Shown here in pieces: positions 55,701 through 63,771 of a stretch of 64,000 nucleotides of DNA. Location: NCBI RefSeq assembly GCF_014200495.1, contig NZ_JACHBY010000012.1, forward strand, positions 69,328 through 133,327, given 5' to 3'. Below the pieces are notes generated by a model that saw only the letters and a list, made by a program, of their open reading frames with translations, was not told the origin of the DNA and ran no database searches. Numbering within the stretch: position 1 is the stretch's first letter; each line of letters starts with the position of its first letter. This stretch comes from Mucilaginibacter geliditolerans (GTDB lineage Bacteria > Bacteroidota > Bacteroidia > Sphingobacteriales > Sphingobacteriaceae). The position numbers and the translations under genes were made by a program.

Positions 55701-55972
55701 GCCCTTCTAGCATATATATACAAAATGGTTCATTCCTGAAGTGTAAAAATATTACCCTGAGTTACAATATGACAGATGGTATTTTGAGCAGAATACACGT
55801 ACACTCTATGCGGGTATATGCTAGTGTAACTAATGTGTTTACCATTACCAAATATGTGGGTATGGATCCTGAAATTGGTTCATGGAACCCGCTTCAAGCA
55901 GGTTGGGACCAAGGTTACTATCCTCAGCCACGTGGATTTACTATTGGTGCAAATATAACTCTTGACAAATAA
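52793..55972 (+). CDS. SusC-like TonB-dependent outer-membrane transporter
   Basis: A 1059-residue protein with a signal peptide (to about 28, GYAQ). A CarboxypepD_reg-like domain comes first (ISGKVTTSEKSEPIPGATIRIKG), then the SusC signature LNEVVVIGYGKIAKKDLTGSV, a plug domain (GKVAGVVIQQ, IQIRGVSS, PLVVIDGVL, IDVLKDASATAIYGSQATNGVI) and a 22-strand barrel with a C-terminal aromatic/hydrophobic ending (GFTIGANITLD). It imports oligosaccharides in a TonB-dependent way with the SusD lid protein encoded 27 bp downstream. There is no N-terminal STN domain, so it should not signal through an anti-sigma factor; control by the HTCS fits. Confidence 0.96.
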   Translation: MDKNLQKRMRYRISLFIASMLLCLSGYAQTIGISGKVTTSEKSEPIPGATIRIKGLETAVASATDGTYKIMAKPGDILVFSFLGYERQEITVKNNNTINVKLNPTSSDLNEVVVIGYGKIAKKDLTGSVSSLKGADLRQTQPTTFDQALQGKVAGVVIQQISGQPGGGVSIQIRGVSSITGSNSPLVVIDGVLIPPSSDPGNGGNPLNSINPADIETIDVLKDASATAIYGSQATNGVIVITTKRGKIGAPTITYDGYTEQQLRPKELPTMNLQQYATVINARSAVWGFTTDAAELANPQYLGAGTDWQKALFQNAPEQSHTLTISGGSEKNLYLISSTYFNQQGIVAGSDFTRYSVRVNLDNKPADWLKMGTSLQLIHSKQNQNTTANGGISNVLSETPNIPVQYPNGSYGGNTNTEGWVSSVANPVAISLITTNNQTRNQVFANQYFEIKFTKDLSFRTEASGNFDFNGNNSFSPTYNFGTSVNGTNGGGQGLSEDISWTFRNFLTYDHNFNKLRINVLAGHEATSDWNESVSANRTNFPSNDVISVSAGDPTSATNSGNVGLGGATESYFGRLNLSWDDKYLITANIRNDGSSNFPSNNRWALTYSGAFAWKINNEVFLKNVKQISELKLRLSYGLTNNQNVPGNSYVGLLSTQVNGLGTTEFQTQLPNPKIKWEQTDYYDAGLDASFFNGRFSLTFDVYDRITNGLLLKEPLPIYSGTTTGFSPGAMSAPYANVGSMRNSGFDFQISSTNIRSKDFYWRSDFTLSRNVNKVLSLGNGGSDASLSVTDGGSGQVAEKTVVGQPIGEFYGYIFDGVFATPKDFQTHALPANQAGVPYPISPNAGGIWYGDRMFKDLNGDGIIDSRDETFLGSPIPKFQYGIGNTVTYKKFELNIFFTGDYGNKVYNEVSESHTDPTQTTAWFTSVLNYSRLAMINPNGSASDVNNVYVTNPNTNIVSLRNDNTNENNRPSSIYIQNGSFLKCKNITLSYNMTDGILSRIHVHSMRVYASVTNVFTITKYVGMDPEIGSWNPLQAGWDQGYYPQPRGFTIGANITLDK

Positions 55973-55999
55973 AATAATCATCGATTTTAAAAGATATTT

Positions 56000-57589
56000 A
56001 TGAAACGAATTAATAAAATTATAGCTATATTGTTATTGGGTGCGACGGTAGTCGGATGCAAAAAGAGCTTTTTGGATCGCCCCTCTACCACCCTAATTAG
56101 CTCTGCGAATTTTTACAAAACCCAAGCCGATTTGCGGCTGGCAACCGCGAACCTATATGGCGGCGCCCCCTGGTGGCAATGGCAGCAACCCTGGTTACTT
56201 TTAGGCGATGCTTTGCCAGGAACAGCCTTTTACACCTATAATGGTGATATAATGCAGCTTTATTCACGTACAATTACATCGCAAAATAGTGTTGTATTGA
56301 GTGGCTGGACAGGTTTGTACAATGTTATTGGTCAGTGTAATACGGTTATTAGTGCCATAAACCAATCAACCTCTGGTTCTTTATCGCCCGCAATCAAAAA
56401 CCAGGCCATTGCCGAAGCAAGGTTTATCCGCGCCATGGCTTATTATCATTTGGCGGTTTATTGGGGTGCCGTGCCTATTGTTACGGATAACTCCGTATTG
56501 GTAAGTAATGCTTTGCTTAACCGTAATACTGTTGCGGATGTTTATAAATTTATAACCATCGATCTCACTTTTGCAGCGCAAAACCTTCCCCTTAAAGATC
56601 AGGCAGGCCGGGTGACTACCTGGTCGGCGCAAGGCTTATTGGGCAAAGTTTATTTAACCATGTCGGGTTGGGGCTCAACAAATGGCATGCGCAACCAGGC
56701 ATTGCTGGACAGTGCCGCGAAATACGCTGGCAATGTGTGTAAAAATAGTGGGTTAGCACTGTTTGCCAGCTATTATGACCTTTTCAAGGTGCAAAACAAC
56801 AATAATCCTGAAGATTTATTTTCGCTTGAATGGGCCCCGGGTGTGGGTTACGGATATGGTAATGTTTTGGAAACCTATTATTCGCCCAGTGCCCTTATAA
56901 ATTTTGGGGCCAGTGGCGGATGGGAGACCTTGCAGCCAACCTGGGATTTGTATATGATGTACTCGGCTAAAGATACCGTGCGGCGCAAAGCTACCATTAT
57001 GAGAACCGGAGATCATTATCCGGAATTGGATATGGCAGATGGTGGTTTTACAGCAGGTGGAAACTGTATGAAAAAACATATTGTAGGCAACAATGCAGAT
57101 AACAACTCGCCAACAGCTACGGTGTGGTCATCCCCAGAGGACTTCGCGATGCTGAGGTTGGCCGATGTATATTTGGTTTATGCCGAAGCGCTTTTGGGCA
57201 ACAATACTTCCACCACCAATGCCGATGCCCTAACTTATTTTAATATGGTTCGGAAAAGAGCCGGTGTAGACCCTGCCTTAATCTTAACTGCCGATACTAT
57301 ACGTAGGGAAAGAAGGGTTGAGTTGGCTTTTGAAGGTCAATATTGGATAGATTTGGTTAGGTGGTCTTATTACCAGCCGGCGGCAGCTGTTGCATTTCTT
57401 AATGCCCAGGATGCCAATCATGATCGGCAGCCGTTTACTTATGATCCTAAAACGGGTATAGCTACAAGGGATACTACTGCTGCCCCTTCTGCTACTCCGG
57501 CAACCATCAATTCATATACATTGCAAATTCCGGCGTCGGAGTTATCAACCGATCCGAAATTGGCGGCGGCACCAGTTCCTTATTATTAA
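56000..57589 (+). CDS. SusD-like surface glycan-binding lipoprotein
   Basis: A 529-residue protein. The lipobox is LLLGATVVGC (Cys about 20), so it is lipidated and exported to the surface with KKSFLDRPS following. The SusD fold is shown by the TPR-like helices (IKNQAIAEARFIRAMAYYHLAVYWGAVPIV in parts: AEARFIRAMAYYHLA, YWGAVPIV), LRLADVYLVYAEALL and the C-terminal RRERRVELAFEGQYWIDLVRW. It forms the lid of the SusC transporter. TIG-repeat protein gene follows 23 bp later in the same transcript. Confidence 0.96.
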   Translation: MKRINKIIAILLLGATVVGCKKSFLDRPSTTLISSANFYKTQADLRLATANLYGGAPWWQWQQPWLLLGDALPGTAFYTYNGDIMQLYSRTITSQNSVVLSGWTGLYNVIGQCNTVISAINQSTSGSLSPAIKNQAIAEARFIRAMAYYHLAVYWGAVPIVTDNSVLVSNALLNRNTVADVYKFITIDLTFAAQNLPLKDQAGRVTTWSAQGLLGKVYLTMSGWGSTNGMRNQALLDSAAKYAGNVCKNSGLALFASYYDLFKVQNNNNPEDLFSLEWAPGVGYGYGNVLETYYSPSALINFGASGGWETLQPTWDLYMMYSAKDTVRRKATIMRTGDHYPELDMADGGFTAGGNCMKKHIVGNNADNNSPTATVWSSPEDFAMLRLADVYLVYAEALLGNNTSTTNADALTYFNMVRKRAGVDPALILTADTIRRERRVELAFEGQYWIDLVRWSYYQPAAAVAFLNAQDANHDRQPFTYDPKTGIATRDTTAAPSATPATINSYTLQIPASELSTDPKLAAAPVPYY

Positions 57590-57612
57590 TTAAAAAATTA
57601 CAATATATAATT

Positions 57613-59100
57613 ATGAAAAAGAAATCATTAATTGGCTCGTGTTTATTGGCGCTCTTCCTTGCGATGGTGGCTTTATTCCCTGCCTGTAAAAAGAATAACG
57701 AAGGAGCCCCCTCTATTTCAGATGTAAGGCAATACGTTGCGTCGCCGGGCGATACCGTTTTGAGTACTGGTAATCCTAATACAAGTCCTAACCTATATGG
57801 AAATGGTGGTAATTATGTGGTTATACAGGGCATCAATCTGCAAAATGCCACCGAAATTGATTTTGACGGCGTTGCTGCCAACTTTAACCCTGCTTTAATT
57901 AGCTCGAACAACGCGGTGGTACCAATACCAACAATTAACTATACAACGATTGATGCTGCTAAACTTTATAGCATTACTTATAAAACTAAAGCAGGCTCAA
58001 CAACGTTTTTGTTTAAATTAGGGCCTCTGCCTCCAACTATTAGTGCTATTTCCAATGTATTTGCCAACCCTGGTGATTCGGTTTATCTTTATGGTAAAAA
58101 CTTAGTATTGGTTCAACAGTTTGTATATGGGGGAACCAAGATTTTATCGTTTAACTCAAGCCCTGACGGAACTGCCCTTGGTTTTCTTATGCCGGCAGCA
58201 ACACCCAGCTCTCAAATAATAGTAACCACCAAGAGTGGTACTGCTTTAGATACAATAAGGGCCACACCAACTATTACCGGTATTTCCAACGAAGATGCAG
58301 CGCCGGGCGATTCCGTTTATATTACCGGTACTTATTTTCAAAGTAGTCAATCGCTGGTGTTTGGTGGTACTACAATTACTTCCTTTAAGGTATCAAAAGA
58401 TTTGAAGACCATTGCTTTTGTTATGCCTGCACTAACAAGCTCACAAAACGGCGGGCCATTATCTATTACTACAAAGTTTGGTACAGCTACTACTGTTTTC
58501 AATGTTGAAGATTTTGTTGATGGCGTGTTTCAAAACTGGGACAATGTTAACACTTATCCATGGGGGCTTAGCAACACATCAAACAGCGACTTTCCGGGCA
58601 ACACTGGTTGGTATGGCGAACTGTATAACACCCAAAGCGGTGGTCAACCTTTGGGGCCGTACAATAGTAGCTGGTACAATGGTGGCCAGGGAATAAATAT
58701 GGGCGGTTCACAATGGGTACCTACTGCTAATATTTCAAGTAGTCCTGCTAATTATGCGGTTAAATTTGAATTATATGTGCCCAAATCCACACCGTGGCTT
58801 TATGGGGATATTTACGTAGCAGAAAATTATAGCTTTACGTATATCTCCCGTTACACGCCTTGGATAAACAAAGCGGGTACAATAACCCCATATTATACAG
58901 ATGGCTGGCAAACTGTGACTTTACCATTGTCGAGTTTTGCAACAAATAATGGCAAAGGCACACCAGTACCATCAATTTCAGCATTGCTTGGCTCAAGTGG
59001 TAACACAGGTATGAATATCTGGTTTCTAAATGATAGCTCAGTTACCGTAAAATCTTATTCTTTAGCAATAGATAATATTCGTGTTGTAAAAATTAAATAA
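57613..59100 (+). CDS. Surface glycan-binding protein with IPT/TIG repeats (SGBP-B type)
   Basis: A 495-residue lipoprotein (lipobox LFPAC, Cys about 25). After a flexible SDVRQYVASPGD segment come at least two IPT/TIG repeats (PTISAISNVFANPGDSVYLYGKN; TPTITGISNEDAAPGDSVYITG), given in parts as PGDSVYLYGKN and PGDSVYITG. The C-terminal 200 residues form a carbohydrate-binding domain rich in Trp (FQNWDNVNTYPWG, NTGWYGELYN) and end with a LAIDNIRVVK strand. This is the architecture of the second surface glycan-binding protein of xyloglucan and mixed-linkage glucan loci. It should hold polymer for the GH5 enzymes. A terminator follows. Confidence 0.9.
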   Translation: MKKKSLIGSCLLALFLAMVALFPACKKNNEGAPSISDVRQYVASPGDTVLSTGNPNTSPNLYGNGGNYVVIQGINLQNATEIDFDGVAANFNPALISSNNAVVPIPTINYTTIDAAKLYSITYKTKAGSTTFLFKLGPLPPTISAISNVFANPGDSVYLYGKNLVLVQQFVYGGTKILSFNSSPDGTALGFLMPAATPSSQIIVTTKSGTALDTIRATPTITGISNEDAAPGDSVYITGTYFQSSQSLVFGGTTITSFKVSKDLKTIAFVMPALTSSQNGGPLSITTKFGTATTVFNVEDFVDGVFQNWDNVNTYPWGLSNTSNSDFPGNTGWYGELYNTQSGGQPLGPYNSSWYNGGQGINMGGSQWVPTANISSSPANYAVKFELYVPKSTPWLYGDIYVAENYSFTYISRYTPWINKAGTITPYYTDGWQTVTLPLSSFATNNGKGTPVPSISALLGSSGNTGMNIWFLNDSSVTVKSYSLAIDNIRVVKIK

Positions 59101-59105
59101 ACTAT

Positions 59106-59140
59106 AGCCCCGCGGCAACACATTGCTGCGGGGCTTTTTA
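59106..59140 (+). terminator. Terminator between SGBP and BACON-GH5 genes
   Basis: AGCCCCGCGGCAA (59106-59118) pairs with TTGCTGCGGGGCT (59123-59135) with one mismatch, followed by TTTTTA. It sits in the 52-bp gap before GH5 on the same strand, so it probably lowers rather than abolishes expression of the genes downstream. Confidence 0.9.
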
Positions 59141-59152
59141 AATAAATAGAAT

Positions 59153-60796
59153 ATGAAAATGATAAAAAAAATAGGAACTGTATACAAAATTGCTGCACTA
59201 TCTATCGCGGTTTTATTTGTTGTTTCCTGCAAAAAAAACGGTATAAGTGCAGCGCAACTTACACAGGCTAACGTTACGGATACCATACCGATGGTGGGCG
59301 GAACTAAAATGCTAACATTTAATTCGAATGCCGCCTGGAGTATCGATACTGCTGGTTTTGGATGGCTGCAATTAAGTCAAACATCGGGTGGTAGCGGTAA
59401 TACTGTCATTACTTTAACAGGTAAGGCTAACAAATCGGGCGCAAGCCGTTCATTGCAATTAGTTTTAAATGCGACTAACGGTCAGACCCGGAATATCACA
59501 GTGTGGCAGGATGTCATTATTTATCCATCCTACAATACATCAGCCATAGCAGCTGATGTAACTGGCATGGGTAGTACTGCTATGCAAATAGCTAATAATA
59601 TTACCTACGGTTGGAATTTCTATAACACTATGGAAGCACCTGGTGGAGAAACCGGATGGGGAAACCCGCCAATTACCCAGCAACAGTTTGACTTGTTAAA
59701 AGCAAATGGTGTAAATTCCGTAAGGATACCTATTCGTTACGATGGGACTGTAGCGAACGGTGGACATATAATAAACGCTGCAACTGCCCAAATAGACCCA
59801 GCCTGGCTTGCCCGCATTCAACAGGTGGTTCAATATGCTATTAACGATGGTATGTATGTAACCATTAATATCCATTATGATCCTGGAACTACACTTACAG
59901 GTGCTGCACAGGATACCGCTAATGCTAAGCATAGGGCATATTGGGAGCAAATAGCTACAGCTATGCGCGATTTTGACGAGCATCTGATGTTTGCCAGCCT
60001 CAACGAAACCAGCGCTGTCGATGTACCATCAACTGTTACCTTAATGCGTTATCACCAATCGTTTATTAACGCAGTGCGAAGTACTGGCGGTAAAAATGTT
60101 TATCGTACTTTAGTTATTCAGTCGCCTTCTGCATCAATAGATGCGGCTAATTCATTACTCAATCCGGCTAACGTGTATAAAACACCTTCGCTACCTACCG
60201 ATATTACACATAATAGAATGATGCTTGAGTTCCACTATTATAGCCCGTCGCAGTATTGCATATTGGGGGGTAACGATAACACAGCGGTACCTCAAGACGC
60301 AAGCTGGGGCAAAGAGCTGTATTTTTGGGGAAACAGAAATACGTATTCTGTAAACGGCACGTATACTAACTATCATACCACAAACTCACTTTTCCTGGAT
60401 CGCAATTGCACATCTGCGAATGAAGAAGGTTATGTAGATTCTATAATGCACACCGTGAAAGTAAGATTTGCTGATAAGGGCATCCCATTGTTTATGGGCG
60501 AATATGCACCGAATGATCACTTTGCGAGATTAACAGGGTATCCGGCAGATTCGTTAAAATCAAGAGCATCTGAGACGCATTTCACTGCTTATGTTGCACA
60601 ACAAGCCAAAGCAAATGGCGTAATACCGTTTTTATGGGCGGGTATATTTAACCGGCCAACTATCATAGCCAACGGATCCTCGACAGGAGTAGCATCGGGG
60701 CCCGCAGTTGTAGGAGACCAGGTAACACTGGATTCTGTAAAAGCTGCCGTAGACAGAGGTATAGCTGCTTATGGACAAGGCGTACCGTTTAAATAG
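59153..60796 (+). CDS. BACON-GH5 (subfamily 4-like) endo-xyloglucanase, lipoprotein
   Basis: A 547-residue lipoprotein (lipobox LFVVSC, Cys 26). Residues 40-120 are a BACON domain (FNSNAAWSIDTAGFGWLQLSQTSG in parts: NAAWSIDT, GFGWLQL). The catalytic barrel begins GWNFYNTMEAPGGETGWGNP, with acid/base Glu in MFASLNETSA and nucleophile Glu in LFMGEYAPND. The domain order is that of the key endo-xyloglucanase of known xyloglucan loci (BoGH5A type). It is a close paralogue of the GH5 at 43055 in the catalytic part. A strong terminator separates it from the SGBP gene. Confidence 0.92.
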   Translation: MKMIKKIGTVYKIAALSIAVLFVVSCKKNGISAAQLTQANVTDTIPMVGGTKMLTFNSNAAWSIDTAGFGWLQLSQTSGGSGNTVITLTGKANKSGASRSLQLVLNATNGQTRNITVWQDVIIYPSYNTSAIAADVTGMGSTAMQIANNITYGWNFYNTMEAPGGETGWGNPPITQQQFDLLKANGVNSVRIPIRYDGTVANGGHIINAATAQIDPAWLARIQQVVQYAINDGMYVTINIHYDPGTTLTGAAQDTANAKHRAYWEQIATAMRDFDEHLMFASLNETSAVDVPSTVTLMRYHQSFINAVRSTGGKNVYRTLVIQSPSASIDAANSLLNPANVYKTPSLPTDITHNRMMLEFHYYSPSQYCILGGNDNTAVPQDASWGKELYFWGNRNTYSVNGTYTNYHTTNSLFLDRNCTSANEEGYVDSIMHTVKVRFADKGIPLFMGEYAPNDHFARLTGYPADSLKSRASETHFTAYVAQQAKANGVIPFLWAGIFNRPTIIANGSSTGVASGPAVVGDQVTLDSVKAAVDRGIAAYGQGVPFK

Positions 60797-60847
60797 GCTA
60801 CTCTGAGTTTTTAGAGGCTCTCTATAGTAAAAGAGGAGCGTATGGAG

Positions 60848-60940
60848 AGTCTTGAATAAAAGTTATTCAAGACTGATGACACAAAGAACTGCCGGTATCA
60901 TTGGATAAAACATTTTTATCTGTGATACTGGCAGAATTTT
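60848..60940 (+). terminator. Two consecutive hairpins after the BACON-GH5 gene
   Basis: First hairpin: AGTCTTGAATAA (60848-60859) with TTATTCAAGACT (60863-60874), 12 perfect bp and a 3-nt loop, but no T run. Second hairpin: CTGCCGGTATCA (60889-60900) with TGATACTGGCAG (60923-60934), one G-U pair, followed by AATTTT, so it can terminate transcription. The GH3 gene should therefore have a promoter in the rest of the gap (60941-61059). Confidence 0.65.
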
Positions 60941-61059
60941 GGGCTTTAAGTCCACAAAGGTATTCATAACGAGTTTGGTCCTTTTACAGTTTAATCGAAA
61001 AAACGTATAACGCTTGCAAAAACAATATTGCAGTGATACTTAGGCTGCAAAAATAATAT

Positions 61060-63651
61060 ATGAAAAAAGGTTTAATAATTGGTGCTATTTTATTGTTTTC
61101 ATTAAATCTCTTTGGGCAGTTGCCCTATCAGGACCCTAAATTAACCTCCGAAGCGAGAGCTAAGGATTTAATATCCCGCCTGTCCTTACAAGAGAAAGCT
61201 ACCCTGATGTGTGATCAGTCTGAAGCCATTCCCCGATTGGGAATAAAAAAATTCAATTGGTGGAGCGAGGCTTTGCATGGTCTTGCGCAAAGCAATGACG
61301 TTACTGTTTTTCCTGAACCAATTGGGATGGCCGCGTCATTTGATGATAGGCTTCTTTACCATGTATTCGATGCCGTTTCTGATGAATTTCGTGCCAAATA
61401 CAACCAGGCAAGGAAAAATGGCGAAGAAAACCGCGCATTTTTGAATCTTTCGGTTTGGACGCCCAACATCAACATATTTCGCGACCCGCGTTGGGGGCGG
61501 GGACAGGAAACCTATGGCGAGGATCCGTATTTAACCTCGCGTATGGGGATTTCGGTTGTAAACGGACTTCAGGGCCCTCCTGAATCCAGGTATAAAAAAC
61601 TTCTTGCTTGTGCCAAGCATTTTGCTGTTCATTCTGGCCCGGAATGGAGCCGCCATACATTGAATCTCAATAACGTAAATCCCCGCGATTTATGGGAAAC
61701 CTATTTGCCCGCCTTTAAATCGCTGGTGCAGCAAGCCGATGTCCGGGAAGTGATGTGCGCTTACCAGCGTTTGGACGATGAACCCTGCTGCGGGAGCAAC
61801 CGCTTACTCGAAAGGATACTTCGCGACGATTGGGGCTTTAAATATTTGGTCGTTTCTGATTGCGGTGCGATTGCCGATTTCTATACGAATCATAAAGTTT
61901 CATCCGACGACATTCACGCAGCGTCCAAAGCTGTTCTGGCCGGGACGGATGTTGAATGCGGGTTTGGATACGCATTTGGCAAATTGCCCCAGGCAGTGAA
62001 AAATGGGTTGATTACCGAGGATGAGATAAATAAGCATTTGATGCGGGTTCTGGTTGGTCGTTTCGACCTGGGCGAAATGGACAACGACTCACTGGTTTCC
62101 TGGTCAAAAATTCCAATGTCTGTGGTAAATTCTAAGGGTCATCAGCAACTGGCGCTTCAAATGGCACGGGAGTCTATGACATTATTGCAGAACAAGAACA
62201 GTATTCTTCCATTGTCCAAATCAGTAAAAAAGATTGCGGTAATCGGTCCGAATGCGGACGAAAAAACTATGATGCTGGGTAACTATAATGGGTATCCGGA
62301 AAATACCGTTAGCGTCCTGGAAGGGATTAGATCCAAACTGCCTGCAAACGCGGTATTTTATGATAAGGGCTGCGATCTTACTGAGGATATGATCACCGAA
62401 AATCTTATAGGAAGATGTTCATTTAATGGTAAAGCAGGAATAAAGGCAACTTATTGGAATAACAAGGACTTCAAGGGGAACGCGGTACAATATGATCAGC
62501 TCATCACTCCGATACAATTAACAACGGCTGGACAGCACCAGTTTAGCCAGGGCGTAAACCTTAAAGGATTCTCCGGTACCTATGAAACAGTTTACAAAGC
62601 GTTACAGTCTGAAATGCTGGTCTTCAAACTGGAGTATGCCGGAAAATGTCAACTGATCGTTAACGGCGATACCTTACTCAATAAGGATTCGTACCAGGCA
62701 GTGCCGCTCAGGGTACCTTTCAAGGTTGCTGCCGGAAAAGAATACAAAATTGAGATCAGGTTTTCGGCGGTTTTTGAATGGGTGAATGCCAGTTTAAAAT
62801 TAAACTTTGGCAGGGAGATACCTGTAAACTATGACGATTTGATCAGCAAACTAAAGGGAATAGATGAAGTGGTTTTTGTTGGCGGAATTTCCCCCAAATT
62901 GGAAGGCGAAGAAATGCCGATAGATATTCCCGGGTTTAAAGGCGGCGACCGTACGAATATTGATCTGCCCGCATCACAGCGTAAATGTTTACAAATACTG
63001 AAAAAAGCCGGCAAAAAGATTGTTTTTGTAAACTGTTCCGGTTCCGCTATAGCCTTAACGCCGGAAACTGAAAGTTGTGCTGCAATATTACAGGCATGGT
63101 ATGGAGGACAATCAGGTGGGCAGGCTGTAGCCGATGTCCTGTTTGGAGATTATAATCCGTCAGGTAAGCTGCCTGTGACATTCTATAAAAATTCAGATCA
63201 ACTGGGCAATTTTGAAGATTATTCAATGAAAGGGAGAACATACCGGTTCATGAATGACGCCCTTTTTCCTTTCGGCTATGGATTGAGTTATACAACCTTC
63301 AATGTTAGAAACGCCCGGTTTAATAAAAATGCTATAAAGGCGGGTGAACCAATTGAATTAACAATTCCCGTGACAAATACGGGTAAACTGGATGGTATCC
63401 AGGTAATACAGGTGTATGTCCGTAAAGTGAACGATACCGATGGGCCATTAAAAACACTGAGAGGGTTTAAACGTGTGGAAATTCCTGCAGGAAAAACCCT
63501 GCAAGTTGCTATTGATCTGGATTCTTCGGCTTTCGAGTTTTTTGATTGGGAGCAGCAAAAAATGATGGTTACTCCGGGAGAATATGAAGTGTATTATGGA
63601 ACCAGTTCTGCTATTAAAGATTTGAAAATGGCTAAAGTCACAATCCTGTAA
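61060..63651 (+). CDS. GH3 beta-glucosidase/beta-xylosidase with PA14-type insert
   Basis: An 863-residue exported enzyme (signal peptide to about residue 20, LFGQ). The GH3 N-terminal barrel shows NWWSEALHGLAQ, RDPRWGRGQETYGEDPYL, KHFAVHSGPEWSRH and the nucleophile Asp in LVVSDCGAIADFY. The C-terminal alpha/beta sandwich has KKIAVIGPNADEKTM; a PA14-like insert (about 460-590: IKATYWNNKDF, KLEYAGKCQLIVNGD) interrupts it. A FnIII-like domain closes the protein (FPFGYGLSYTTF, LKTLRGFKRVEIPAGK). It probably removes terminal beta-glucose (or beta-xylose) from oligosaccharides in the periplasm. Confidence 0.92.
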   Translation: MKKGLIIGAILLFSLNLFGQLPYQDPKLTSEARAKDLISRLSLQEKATLMCDQSEAIPRLGIKKFNWWSEALHGLAQSNDVTVFPEPIGMAASFDDRLLYHVFDAVSDEFRAKYNQARKNGEENRAFLNLSVWTPNINIFRDPRWGRGQETYGEDPYLTSRMGISVVNGLQGPPESRYKKLLACAKHFAVHSGPEWSRHTLNLNNVNPRDLWETYLPAFKSLVQQADVREVMCAYQRLDDEPCCGSNRLLERILRDDWGFKYLVVSDCGAIADFYTNHKVSSDDIHAASKAVLAGTDVECGFGYAFGKLPQAVKNGLITEDEINKHLMRVLVGRFDLGEMDNDSLVSWSKIPMSVVNSKGHQQLALQMARESMTLLQNKNSILPLSKSVKKIAVIGPNADEKTMMLGNYNGYPENTVSVLEGIRSKLPANAVFYDKGCDLTEDMITENLIGRCSFNGKAGIKATYWNNKDFKGNAVQYDQLITPIQLTTAGQHQFSQGVNLKGFSGTYETVYKALQSEMLVFKLEYAGKCQLIVNGDTLLNKDSYQAVPLRVPFKVAAGKEYKIEIRFSAVFEWVNASLKLNFGREIPVNYDDLISKLKGIDEVVFVGGISPKLEGEEMPIDIPGFKGGDRTNIDLPASQRKCLQILKKAGKKIVFVNCSGSAIALTPETESCAAILQAWYGGQSGGQAVADVLFGDYNPSGKLPVTFYKNSDQLGNFEDYSMKGRTYRFMNDALFPFGYGLSYTTFNVRNARFNKNAIKAGEPIELTIPVTNTGKLDGIQVIQVYVRKVNDTDGPLKTLRGFKRVEIPAGKTLQVAIDLDSSAFEFFDWEQQKMMVTPGEYEVYYGTSSAIKDLKMAKVTIL

Positions 63652-63771
63652 ATGAAAGCAAAAATTAGCAGTCAATAAGAGATGGGTTTTCGGATGATTT
63701 AACTGGGTTACAGTATTTTAAGTTCAATTAGGTGTTTTTTTTAATAATGTTATAAGCCATTCATTAATAAA

